A DNA stretch of 64,000 nucleotides from the NCBI GenBank assembly GCA_030386875.1, contig CM059562.1:61564201-61628200 (forward strand), read 5' to 3'. How positions within the stretch are numbered: the stretch's first letter is position 1; each line of letters opens with the position of its first letter. Shown piece after piece: positions 46,172 to 57,693 of the stretch. The translations under genes and the position numbers were made by a program. This DNA comes from Morinoia aosen. Taxonomy: Eukaryota; Arthropoda; Malacostraca; Amphipoda; Talitridae. The notes beneath the pieces were generated by a model. The model worked only from the letters and a program-made list of their open reading frames with translations, was not told where the DNA came from and made no database searches.

Positions 46172-46614
46172 ATCGCGTATTCAAAGAAACGATTTTAGTT
46201 ACTGTGTTTTTTCGGGTCAAGAAAGAGAATACCTTGCAAAGCTAATCATAAAAAAACTGCAGCTGATCAGTTAATGGCCCAGGATTGATACAAGTCTTTC
46301 AAACGTCCTGTCACACTATGTTAATTTGCGCCCACCTCCCGTAATGTAGATATTCTGGATGTAATCAAGAAAAGATTATTTCCCACCTGCTTATGACAGA
46401 CCGACAGTCACAAGTCGACCTAGTCACGCTGCTGAGTGTTAATCGGATGACCAAATTGAGCAACAATAATTATAGTTCATTCATATGAAGAAAATATTGC
46501 TGTGAACAAAGTCTCCCGACGTGCACATTTACTCCACTGAAAAACGAGCGTAATTTTTGCAGCCAATGACTGAGGGTGCGTGACAATTAAATTCAACCTG
46601 GCATGAACGATCAC

Positions 46615-46715
46615 CTGTTGCAGAGCGTGATCTGATGTCCGCACCGCTCCGGCGCTGCCGTCCGGCACCTGCATGACAAATTCAGAGCGCTTCAGAATCG
46701 ATGAATCATCTGCAG
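46615..46715 (-). CDS. Star-like protein, stem exon (predicted)
   Basis: The acceptor is ACATTTACAG (exon from 46715) or CTGCAG (from 46709), and the donor is CAACAG|GTGATC at 46614. The open frame reads DDSSILKRSEFVMQVPDGSA and then SDHALQQ, ending in phase 0 as the 43790 exon requires. It begins in a phase needing one upstream base, which does not match the phase-0 end of the candidate first exon, so a small exon is probably missing between them. Polar composition fits a luminal stem. Confidence 0.55.
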
Positions 46716-48504
46716 CTGTAAATGTCCTTTACGCTCAACTTACGTAGGATGGATGTTCAACACATGATTAGGCTCATGTGTAACGACTTTCAGCTGAGAC
46801 AACTATTTTGTGAAATATCTTCCATCAACTCGAGATCATGAAACCTAATCACATTTAAGGTCAATTCATGGCTGAAAGCAACAACTTGATACCCTGCGGG
46901 GTGGTGCTTGAGTGGTCATGAGCTCGTCGTGAATCGTCTGCTCAAACTGACATAAAAAGTCCTATAGTAATAGAAATATATCGTGTATTTTAATTTATGG
47001 TACAACCTGGTATATTAAATAAAAATATTAAGTAAGATTAAAAATCAAAATGAAATACTAAAGCCGCAAATATAACAACGGTCACGAAAATTCCCCAACT
47101 CTGTCAAGGTTGTGTGGCACAGATCTTTGGTTCTGTAGCCTCTTTGCTGCTAATGCAATGCCATGAACACAAGGTATACTAGTGAGAAAAACCCTCGTAA
47201 GAAACATTCCGCCTCTCGTATCCTACAAGTGGACGTTTGAAGTGCCGAGTTGCTGATAAGCTTCAACTGCATGAAAGTCATCTCATATGAATCGATATCT
47301 AAAGAAAATTTTACCAGAAGCCTTACGCTTAACACTCGGACCCTGCGCTTCTTAATTATTGTCGACAACACCAAGCAGAGCTAGTGGTGCTCTGGGGTGA
47401 GTGCTAATGGAAATGATGACATGTTTTCAGCAGCTTTACATTAATTAGCTAGTGAGGCACAGGACAATGAATTTTACCCTATTTTTTACGAGTTGTCGAT
47501 TCCGATTTGAAAAATGGAGAACTATGGGTGAAAACATTTTGTTCGGACAATCATTGACTACGTTTCCAAAATTTTCAGGAGAAGCAATGTTCTTGCATGA
47601 AAGTTAACGAGTAAACACAATACCAAGAAGGGAATCACATAATGATAGCACTGATTTAAAAGCAGTATTTCCATACTTCGAAATTAGTGAAAATTCTGAA
47701 ACTTCGACGACAAATATTTGCTCAAACTGGTCACCCTGCTTACTTGATGAGAAACATAAAAAGTTCACGGCCCTTCATAATCGAAAGCCAGATCTCAGAA
47801 ACGCTTAGTTTTCGCTGTTACCAACTCGAGTGTTCCACATAAGGCGATGTTTGCTAGGCTCCCACCTACTCAGGTTTCAAACTAAGGCATGAATTTTAAA
47901 TGCTCTTCTACTGTTGAATGTATGATGAGTAAACAAAGATAAAATCATTAATGAAATTTAATTTAGGGAAGTGAAGCAAGAAATCAATGCTAAACTTTAT
48001 TCTTTTCCGCAAATAATATGCTCAAAAAATCTCTAAATATAACGTTGGCTATGAGTAAAAGATAGCCATAGAAGATAAATTTTAATCAGAAATCAAACTG
48101 TAGTTTCGCTCATCTTGATTATCATCATGTATCTTTAATTCTTAACTAGTTCTGAACTATAAACATTAGAATACTAAATTATTGCCTGTGGTGTACAGCA
48201 GAACTTGTTAATCTCCCGACAGGTTGCCACAATACCAGTATTACTGACTGTTGGTTATCAAGTATATTTTTAAATTTTACTCGTTGCAATATTCATGTTT
48301 GGAGTGAATACATTTTTCTAATCTTGCGAACATAAAACAATGATGTTTGAGTCCTATTTCTTTACGTTGTCTCTTACAGCAACTGAGAGCTTGCAAAAAT
48401 ACACGACGTACACAAATCGAAGCTGCCTTACTTAATTCAATTCGACGAATTTTGCAGATTAGGTTAGATTATATACGTTAGTTTGTGTAAAAGATACGAT
48501 AGTC
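46716..48504 (-). other. Star-like gene intron
   Basis: AT-rich. One possible 28-nt microexon (GCGCAG acceptor, TCTG|GTAAAA donor, about 47314-47341) would reconcile the phases of the flanking exons, but its acceptor lacks a pyrimidine tract, so it is only a candidate. Confidence 0.3.
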
Positions 48505-48815
48505 AAAGCATGGAAGCAGAAAAACACCACTTAGTATGGAGTTTAGGGAACGGGGAATCAATGCATAAGAAGCGTTTCCACACTTGATCCTGTCTGCGAA
48601 GAAACATTGAGTTGAAATATAAGCGTATGACATGAAAATAAAGTTGAAGAAGAAAGTCAAAGATGTTGACTAAGAAATGACAGCAAGGAATGAAAAAGAT
48701 AATCGGTAACCAAACAAAAACCTATTTTTTTCAACAATATCCCTAATTTTCTGCCCTGGACCCCAGATCTTCCCCCTGGGAGAACTGATACAATAGTTGT
48801 ATCCCCCTGAGGGAT
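48505..48815 (-). repeat. Dispersed ~330 bp repeat, copy B (reverse)
   Basis: On the - strand it starts CCCTCAGGGGGATACAACTA, follows copy A through the TTTTTGTTTGGTTACCG and TTTCTTCTTCAACTT segments, and ends past CTAAACTCCATACTAAGTGG. It lies in the predicted Star-like intron. Confidence 0.65.
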
Positions 48816-49750
48816 GAAATTTATAAGCTTTCATTAGCTGGTCGTACAGCATAGTACGGCTGACACATTTATGCTCAGTTAGCTGACACTAAGCTGTCAC
48901 AGCTGGCCGTATAATTCTGACCAAATTGAATTTCTTCAAATCAACATCATTAAGTTTGAGCTTCGCGCAAATACAGGTAAGCGTTAGAAAATATTGTCAA
49001 CTCCAGATCCGTTCGAATTTTCCAGTACAATAAAATCAACTCGACCTCTGACAACCCTGCGTGGTTGCCAGGTGGTGAATGGTTTTACGTTGAAATTTTA
49101 TTTAGAAAAGCTCTCGGTGGAGGATTTTGGCCCAATGGAAATTTTATGTGACAAACCTGGCTTGTGTTAAACACACATGTGGTCACCCTAGCAAGTAACC
49201 AGGTCATTTGGAAGCTGCATATTCTTTTACAACCGGGAGCAATGAAAAGCTCGAAATAGTTTGATTGTAAGGAAGAGCCTTTGACGCCTTTGCCATTTTG
49301 AACTTTTTAAGTTTATATTTATATGGAACCACCTTAAAAAATATCGTCATCTCCATGAGATTTAAATTTTTGTTTCATTTTCTGTATTCTTTTTTAAGTT
49401 GATTTATCCGTCATTCTTTTCTTCGCTTTCATTGCATACTGTGTTTTCGTTAGTCTCAAATTTTTATTTGTTTATCTTACATAAATAGTATTTGACGGTC
49501 AGTTGTAATAAATGATATGAAACAGACTTCTGATTTTGTTCGACGTTGATATTGTACAACATTAAGTTAGAATTGATGGCCGGATCATTTATATTTTATT
49601 ACGTGTAGGTACGTACGCACTAGCAGTATCCCTTCATAGTTGCAGGTTCTTTTCAAGCGCACACGCAGTACAACGCATTCTCTAAGTCAAAAATTTCTGC
49701 AACATTTCGAACTCCGTATTAACTCACATCAATTCTACACATGAGAAGAA
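48816..49750 (-). other. Star-like gene intron
   Basis: AT-rich, with nothing recognised. Confidence 0.4.
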
Positions 49751-49974
49751 TCGGATCTTTCCTAGATTAGCCCCGCCACTAATGCAACACATACGTTCAC
49801 CCACTTGTAACTTTCGAAATACTGCACCCATCGACTTCAAATTACTCACCAAAAAGAATGTTTCAATTTTTCGTTTAGAAGAAATTTGAAGTCGATAGGT
49901 GGATAAATTCGAGAGTTACAAGGGGGTGAACTTACGAGTTGCATTAGTGGCGGGGCTTATCTGAAAAAAATCCG
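49751..49974. mobile_element. Palindromic MITE, copy 2
   Basis: Same family as 14374-14602. The arms include CCCGCCACTAATGCAACACA with a complementary right arm (GTTGCATTAGTGGCGGGGCT) and paired ATCGACTTCAAATTA / TTTGAAGTCGAT. No coding capacity. It sits near the 5' end of the Star-like gene. Confidence 0.8.
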
Positions 49975-50088
49975 AAGAATCTATGCATGTAGATATACGG
50001 GAACTATTTTTAAACTGTAAGACCATCGATATCGCGAGTAAATATCACATTGTAGAGAGAATGGTTTCATAATGTATGTAATATTTAC

Positions 50089-50169
50089 TTGAAATTTGAT
50101 GAAATACACAACATTGATAACGAAACCAAACACGATCACGAGGATGACGAGTAGCCTTCTCTTGCACAT
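50089..50169 (-). CDS. Star-like protein, putative first coding exon (signal anchor)
   Basis: An ATG at 50167-50169 begins MCKRRLLVILVIVFGFVINV and then VYFIKFQ, followed by CAA|GTAAAT, a good donor at 50088. A short basic cytoplasmic end and one ~18-residue hydrophobic span are exactly the type II signal anchor expected at the N terminus of Star-like proteins. It is on the same strand and upstream of the other exons. The exon ends in phase 0 while the stem exon needs phase 1, so an intervening exon is required if both belong to the gene. Confidence 0.55.
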
Positions 50170-50749
50170 GTCTATTTTCTGACTGGTGGTCTGCCGATCT
50201 CAGGGATAATTTCTTAGGAAGCTCCTGAATTGCGTTGGAGCAAAGGCATTTTTTCGCGCTCTTCCTCCAATTTCTCGACAACTTTCCTTACGAAGACGCT
50301 TGGCCGCTCCGTGCTTTGACACTTCTGATAAAACTGCTGCAACTTCCTCGCTTAGGAAAAATGACAAGAAAATATATTCTATTCGTGGAAGGGCTAGAAA
50401 ATTTAACATACTCGATTATTACGGGTAACATAATCGATTTTCACTCATTCCCTAGCAAACAATATAAGCTTTTGTGTCTATCGTGAAAGTCTGTGAGCAC
50501 ACGAGGAAAGTGTAGCGCTTGATTGCAGAGTCGAGTGTTGAAAATGAAAATGTCTTGCTTAGAGTTCTCCGCAAACACCCACTCCTTTATATTCGAGTTG
50601 CGTTGCTGGCACATGATTGCCCCCAAGGCGCTGTAGACCACGGGCTTTGTGAGGCGTGTGATCTATTTCTTATATTTTAGGGCCAACCAACGGTTGTAGG
50701 GGATTTATAACCGACAGATTCTACGTTTCGCAAGAAATTTTATGTAGAT
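50170..50749 (-). other. Probable 5' region of the Star-like gene
   Basis: A GC-richer block at about 50195-50350 upstream of the putative start may be 5' UTR or promoter. No TATA box is clear on the - strand. Confidence 0.35.
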
Positions 50750-50867
50750 GAACAACGTGTTATTGAAAAGATAAATGGTCTCGATGTCATAATGTTTGAA
50801 TTTTGTCTGAACAATGTGTTATTGAAAATATAAATTTCCTCAATGTCATTATGTTAGAATTTTGTCT
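50750..50867. repeat. 59-bp tandem duplication
   Basis: Two direct units, 50750-50808 and 50809-50867, both opening GAACAAYGTGTTATTGAAAA and ending GAATTTTGTCT, diverged at several positions. Confidence 0.85.
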
Positions 50868-53800
50868 GGAAATAAAGTTGTGTTAGAAGAATAAAACACT
50901 GCTTGAGCAGTTGAAAATTTATGCGCTCTGTTCAACTCAACACATACACGTATTGAGCTTAAACTTTACAACAATTACAAGAGGATTTCCTGTTGGTCAA
51001 TGAATTTCATTCCAAGCAATCACACTCTGCTGACGAACTCTAGTCACTTAAGCTCTTCGCATTCTTTCACTGTCGAACTAAAATTACTGTGATAAAACCC
51101 CGTTACAATTGTAGGTGTCAGTGAAAACAGTAGGTATCAATGCAGACTTCCATTCCCTCGTTTAAATTTGAATGAACACCTTGCTTCGGAGGGCTGAACA
51201 TCGGCCAAGACAGCCATGATAACATGGAAAAGAATCAGTCTCACGTAAATTGTATGCAAAATAATTCCACTAATAAAATTGCGCGTAAAAGTAGAAAGAA
51301 ATCATTCTACAGTGAGTATAAAACTAGAGACGAAAAATTTTGAATGAGTTAATTTTGATTTCGATATGTATCGCTTACTTCAGAAGTAAAATACCAGTGT
51401 AGCGCGTGCCCTACGAAGAAGAGCTCGAAACTCAAGCACCACCGTCAAATTTACCAGAAAACATTTATTCAACAAGAATTTATGATCGAAGCTCATATTA
51501 TGTTTGCCTCTGCTCTAGTTCTCACTAAAGACGCCCCTCACCATCACATTGACATTATTTTAACTGTGTAACGCAGGTCGTGTGTACTGTATGGCACGTC
51601 ACTCGGGTGAGAACGATCTTATAGAGCAGCTCATGGCATGCCTGGGCTGTCGTCACTGAACAACATCTCCGCTGCATCACGCCACAATATATTGTAAGGA
51701 AGGATAATAAGAGTGAAATTTTCTGAAAAACCTTTGTAATCACTCATAATCGCTAGGGAAATATGAGCTGAATAATGATAATTTAAACAAAGCGGGCGAT
51801 TCCATTACGATGGAATAGTATTTTTCATCAGCAGGCAACTTTTCAAAATGCTGAGGAGCATATAGTATAGGTAAGATAGTTATTTCTTGTACATATGAAC
51901 ATTTGAGGCAAAAAATGGAAAATTCAATATGATGTGTCATAATGTTAGATAAAGCTTACGAAACTTTTGTTTGCGTAAAATGTTTCATGAAAATGTTATA
52001 TTCATCAATCTAACGAAACATTTTCTCATTCATTATTTCTTGCTTCGGTCAAGATCATTTTTTAAAAAACCTTGTAATAAAATCCACCATCCTCTGAACT
52101 TCATGCATGAATGTTGCTGTTTTAGATAAATTCTCCAACTTTCAAATTTTTGAAGTTATTTTCAAAAAATACTTTTCAATACTAGACGTCAGTTTTTTAA
52201 AGTTACTCAAGTTTTGCTTGATGTTTTTGCACTCTTGATTTTAGAGGGCCTAATCCTTTATCTATTCATTTTATTAAAATTGTCATAAATATTTCATTTA
52301 TTTGACACTGTTTTCTGGTAGATGCGACAGAAGAGTCTTGACTGGAGCAAGTGAAAATAGCTAAAATGTATTTCACGAGGTTTGAATAATTTATACGAAA
52401 TTTTGCTGAACAGAGGTTCACACAAGGGGTGAAATCGTTCCAAAACCTGTTTTGCACGGACTGCAGTTTTTCTGCGTCTCCAGCTGTGGCCCAGTTCCCA
52501 CTTCAAGGAAGGCATGCTAACCTTTTTAGGCCACGCTACTTCCCAACAAGTTTGCGTAAGGTTAGTTATAATTAACCCACCTCTTATAAGATGCGTTCAA
52601 CGCAGCTGGAGGAATACAGAAAGAAGGTATGTGTACCTTTGCGGTCACAATTGAGGTATGATGGCAAGGATTCAAGTCAGCGTTTTTTCGACGACATACG
52701 AGCTTAGAGTAACTAGTATTCATTGAAGAGAATTGTAAGCAGCCATGAAGCGTCAAAAAATGCTAGGCTTCCGTTCTATAGACTCGTAATGGTGTTCTAA
52801 CCCCTTGGTAAACTTTTATAGTACTGCCTTTTTCGACCCGCAGTTCCGCCATGGAGTAATGAAATGCGGTTTCATGCCATCGTTGCGATTGCTGTTGTAG
52901 GATTTTTATTGCTGGATTTGGACTTTTGCTGCTGCTCGAGTAGGGAATGAGCATAAAATAAGAAATTTTTGGACGACAACCTCCTACGGCAAGCAAGGAT
53001 GCGAATCAGAAATGCTGAAAATTTTCACAAATCGATCGATATCATTATTTTGAGATTTCAACGAACTGCGTTTTAAACATCTGCGTTTGTTCAACCCCAG
53101 AGTACGAGTATATTTTTCGTCCAGCTCTTAAGTGTTCGGTCGTACCTAAACTTTAGCATGATGATTGGTTATTTGATAGTGTGTATAAATTATCATTGGA
53201 TTCAAATCATTTGAAACGCTACAAGTCCAAACTATGTCGTCATTTTCATAATAGTCAACCCCTGCAGCATGATAGTGCTCTACGAAAAATTTGTGAATAG
53301 TTCATTGCCAGCGTAGAGCCCTTTAAAAAGTTGGTTAAGTGTTAATGGTGAGGCATTCATTCACAAACGTAACAATTTATTCGCAGCAGCAGCTGTAACC
53401 GCGTTCGACCATGCATCTAGTGGTAAGGATTTTAGAAAAGTTTCATTTCAGTTTTGTTACGTGCATCAAGTATAACTCGTTTTCTCTCATTCCTTCGATT
53501 TATTATGAATCCCCAACGGTACATGTGTTGTGTTTCTCACAACTTAAATTCCTATACGCATCCGATAAATGCAACGCTACAAGGGTTGACTGCGTCTGGC
53601 CAACGATATTTCCACACAATACATCGAAAAGATCCTAAAAATAACTCGCCATCTCGTAAGAGATCTGTTCTCATTTAAGAATCCAGCATTTGTGAAATTC
53701 TTCGGCCTTCAGCACAATAACACCAATATCCAAGCCCAGCTTACGCCCGTACAAAGACACCAGCCATCGTTTGAGTGCTTACCCTCAGCTCCACGCCCTC

Positions 53801-54009
53801 ATCACATCTACTCTAGACTGCGGGGGCATGGGAGTTTTCAACTATCCTTTTACTTCGAAGAATATATTTTTACGACTTTGTCATTTTAACAATGAAGAAC
53901 CTTTTTCATTTTTTAGAAATTAAATTTAGGATTAAGTTTCTTAATGACTAATCAAGATTAGGGCTTTTACACGGGTTAACTGTCAATCATTGACTTCATG
54001 CCTTTGTTC
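50868..54009. other. AT-rich non-coding stretch
   Basis: About 3.1 kb. At 52591-52626 a + strand segment (MRSTQLEEYRKK then GTATGT, a strong donor) may be a tiny exon, but the same bases read on - also look like a splice acceptor. ORFs at 53454-53678 and 53692-53889 have no recognisable features. Confidence 0.3.
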
Positions 54010-54135
54010 ATAACGACGCGCCGTCAGTATTAGAAACAGCGAGGCGAAGAGACGAGCGCGGGAGGTTGGCTGAGAGAGATCACAAGGACTGGCGGTCCTT
54101 TCTTTGGGTGCGTCGCCTTAGGCGATGAATCTGCG
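54010..54135. promoter_or_regulatory. Isolated GC-rich, CpG-rich island
   Basis: Stands out sharply from AT-rich flanks, contains an initiator-like GTCAGTATT on + near 54023 and short palindromes (CGCCTTAGGCG, GGACTGGCGGTCC). No convincing ORF. It may be a promoter or 5' UTR exon. Confidence 0.25.
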
Positions 54136-57100
54136 TTTATTTTAATTGACTTACACTAGTGAAAACATGAATACAAGTATCGTGATTCATCATAAAAGAT
54201 GAGAAGACCCATCTTGTCTTTATTATGCCAATTAACTTCAATTCAAAATATGATCAGCCTCCCCACACATGCATTACCAACTCCCCAACAGACTTGTAAG
54301 ATAAGTCGTCATTCTCACTATCATGTCTAATCAGATTCTCTCTTGACAGCTCTGTGATACAGTATATAGTTGTCGGCGTTCACCATTTTCAATAGAGAAA
54401 TAAGTTCTCTTTCATTTTGTAATTCCCTTTGTAATTAAGGAGAATTAGAGTGAGGAAGAGAAAAGATGAAGACGAAATTAATATTTGATACTTACTGTAC
54501 TGAACATGCACGTATAAATGATAGGCTTGAAAATACGGCTTTTTATTGATGCCCTGGAAACCCTTACCGAAGATAATCATTTGATCACGATGGATTAAAT
54601 TAATAATTCTATCATTTTATTGCATAAATGCATAATATCAATATAGTTTGTCTCATTAGAGGGTGGTGGCAGCGGATCCCATGTATCCTAGTGAAATGAT
54701 TCCCAGAAGAACATAATTCGGTCGTAAAAAAATTATCAACTTCAACACACGACGCCAGAAGGGGACTGAAAAACCTCCTAAATAGGGCCAATACACCTGG
54801 TCGCCAAGCGGTGAAATGACAACCTTAATAACTATTATAACTGGTGCCGAAGCAGTGGAACATCCACCTATAAATAAATAACACAGTACATGGAAACTTT
54901 CAAATGGAATAAATATTGTGCAAATTTGTTCCTGGCCTATACAAACTATTCTACACCTACGAGAGTTCGGTTCAGTAACTTTATTGTGCCTATACGTATG
55001 TCATATGTACACTTTTACCGCAGTTTTCAACTACCGAGGTATCGCTGGCCCACTGGTGTAATTCCGTCTGTTTACTCCACTGGGCGGCACCGAACATACT
55101 GTGGGCGGGTATACAGCAGTGGCCACTTATTATTTGAAGCGTATTTTCTGGTGTGCAATATACGCTGCCACAGCACGTGAGTGCTTCTTGCAGCACTAAA
55201 TTACTAGTGACTACAGCCAATCTTCACTGTGAACGACTCTGTAGGCGCATTAATTGCATTGCTCTAAACCGACCCTACAAAGCGGTTTACAACACCGATC
55301 AGCCGAAAATCATAGGAGGCACAACGCCGATTTGTAACTGGGTTCAAATACTGAGTTTCAAAAGTACGAACAAGAAATGGCACGTCACGCAGAGAAATTT
55401 AAATTGGACTTTGGAAAGTGCTCGATTTAATACCTAGGTTTTCATCACGAAAATATTCATGAACATGAAACTGCGACTCTATAAACCGTTATAAAGGAGA
55501 GTATAAGCTCGCTTCCTGTCGTCGGTTTTGCAGTTATCTGAATCAACTCGACTTCCCTGAGTACACAAAATGACTTGGCTAAATATTTACAAAGGCCTTT
55601 TATTAACCTGTGAAAACAGGTTTATGTATTTATTTAACAGATATATATTCTAAAGAGGGTGAAATTAAAAACTCCAGTCTGTGATAAAATGTAATGGAAT
55701 TTTTTTTCAGGAATCATGAATAGAGTAGCAATCATACATGGATCACTTGAACAGATAACTGCTGACTGCGTAGAAACGTATTTGTTTCTGCAAGGCAAGT
55801 TCATGTAGATGACGCCACCTTGTATCGACAATAAAGTATAGAAGTAGTAACGTTTTGATTTTGTGTTACATTTGTGGTATAAATGTTGTAGAGTGTTCCA
55901 TTAAATAAGTGTCATTCTTGACAAAAAAAATGAGCATGTATACGTTTATGTAGATGTTTATGACGAAAGCCTCCTTCAGTGAGCATGAGAACCAAAGACT
56001 GGATACCGTGACCGACGCTTTAGAAGGGAATTCTACAATTCTCACCGTCATACTAAACAAACACGTCTCATTACCATAGCAAAGGTAGTGATGATACTCT
56101 TAATTAGGCACTCAATCCATTCACATGAATTTTGTGTGGAATTCAAGCGATGAATTTGTACCTTTACACAATAGAGTTACGTGGAAATTTTTTCCATATG
56201 AAAATTGAAATCCCAACGATTTTGAACGAAAATATGCGTCATAAAGCGAAACCTAGAGCAAGTTTGCAGACGCTTATGTTATATTTAAGTAAGTGACTAA
56301 AAATAAAAATGAAATGCATCAGTAGTATCCTCACCCTGTATCGTGATGAGCTGCTCGTCATTCCAGTCTTTTGTGTTGTGGCAAGAGAAAAAGTTTGGAG
56401 GTCATGTATTCCCTGTGCACCACAGCGTCATGATTTGCAGCGGATGGAGCATGTATGGGTCATTCCCTATTAAAAATTATAGGAGTGGCATCGGTGATTC
56501 TTGGGAGCGCTCCCAAATATGCATGGTTGTTTCATCCATACGTCTCCTATGAGGCAACTTCGAAGTGTCCACTTTATAGGCGCGCCTGCGCCTCTGTCCC
56601 AACCGGTGGCCACGCATGGCTCAGCATGGAGCACTACCGTCGCGCTCCCAAGGCGCGACCAGTTTCTCCTATTTACCATCGGAGAATCATGAGAGGCCCA
56701 GGATGGCCACCTCTTAATTTGATTTTAAAAAAACGGCTGCGCACAGCCGATTTCCCATTAGTCACTCTTTCCAACCGTCACACTGCTCAAACCGATTATA
56801 ACCAGTTTGCCCTTGAATTACCTTAGTTCTTGCGCGATTAATCAATTCACCATAAGCAAACACGGTTTATAGCACAATAAAAATGTACCAGAGTATGTAA
56901 ATTAAATACATTCTTACAAATGTGCAGAAAATTTCATGGGTGCGTGTTCATTATTAAGCTGACATTATAGGGACATGTTTGTGACGTATAACTTATGCTT
57001 GAAGTTTTCGCAACGCAATAACTAAGGTAATTAATGGGCAACTGGCTATATTTGGTTGAGAAGCGTCAACGGTTGAATGTGCAATAGTGGGAAATCAGCT

Positions 57101-57300
57101 GTACGCAGCCTTGGAGGCGAAAGCCTGCAGGGAACAATATAAATGTACCTTGAAAAGAATATAGCAACAATACCCTAGGGTCGTTGAAAGAATATACTCG
57201 TAGCTATATATATAACAAAAACAATTATCGTCCAGCAGATTTTTCATCTTTCATTCCTAAAATTAGAAAGGAAAATAAAATGACTTTACCTTGCCCGAGC
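54136..57300. other. Mostly AT-rich stretch
   Basis: A moderately GC-rich block at about 56340-56760 holds overlapping + ORFs up to 123 codons and an antisense ORF, none with protein-like features. It may be degenerate repeat DNA. Nothing else is recognised. Confidence 0.3.
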
Positions 57301-57410
57301 TTAATTACACCCACCTATCCCCACACACAAACCCTCCCCACACCCCCCTCCCACACACCTACCCCAATACCCACACACAACCCCCCCCCCCCCCCTGCAC
57401 ACACAAATAT
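57301..57410. repeat. C/CA-rich low-complexity tract with C15 run
   Basis: A strand-asymmetric tract of CCCCACACAC and CCCACACACC words ending in 15 consecutive C at 57381-57395. ORFs across it are low-complexity Pro/His/Thr and not genes. Confidence 0.9.
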
Positions 57411-57660
57411 GTATCTGAACACATAGTTGATCACCTTCAAGAACGTCCTTCAATTCAAAGGTTGCTGAAGACTGACGAGGGAAAATTCAGGTTTGGTTTC
57501 CACATTTTGTTGTTTTTACATTGCTCACAGTGAGGTTTTGCCTTCACTACCAGCCCCACCACAACGATGAATCGTCTAAAATATCAATTGACCGAGGTGG
57601 TGAAGCTAGCAGTGGGGTCCTTGCTCCGTTCATGCTCTTGAAATAATGCCTCTACAGACC
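57411..57660. other. Short non-coding spacer
   Basis: Lies between two repeats. Nothing recognised. Confidence 0.4.
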
Positions 57661-57693
57661 AGCATTATACGAGCATTATACGAGCATTATACG
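57661..57693. repeat. 11-bp tandem repeat, 3 copies
   Basis: Exact units AGCATTATACG, three in a row. Confidence 0.9.

Noticed and set aside
52591..52626. + strand microexon MRSTQLEEYRKK with GTATGT donor
   Set aside because: The upstream acceptor is poor and the same bases read as a good - strand acceptor. Strand cannot be decided.
56455..56826. 123-codon + ORF
   Set aside because: Overlaps other ORFs on both strands in a GC-richer block and shows no protein-like pattern.
57184..57533. Pro/Thr/His-rich ORFs
   Set aside because: Low-complexity translation of the C/CA tract.
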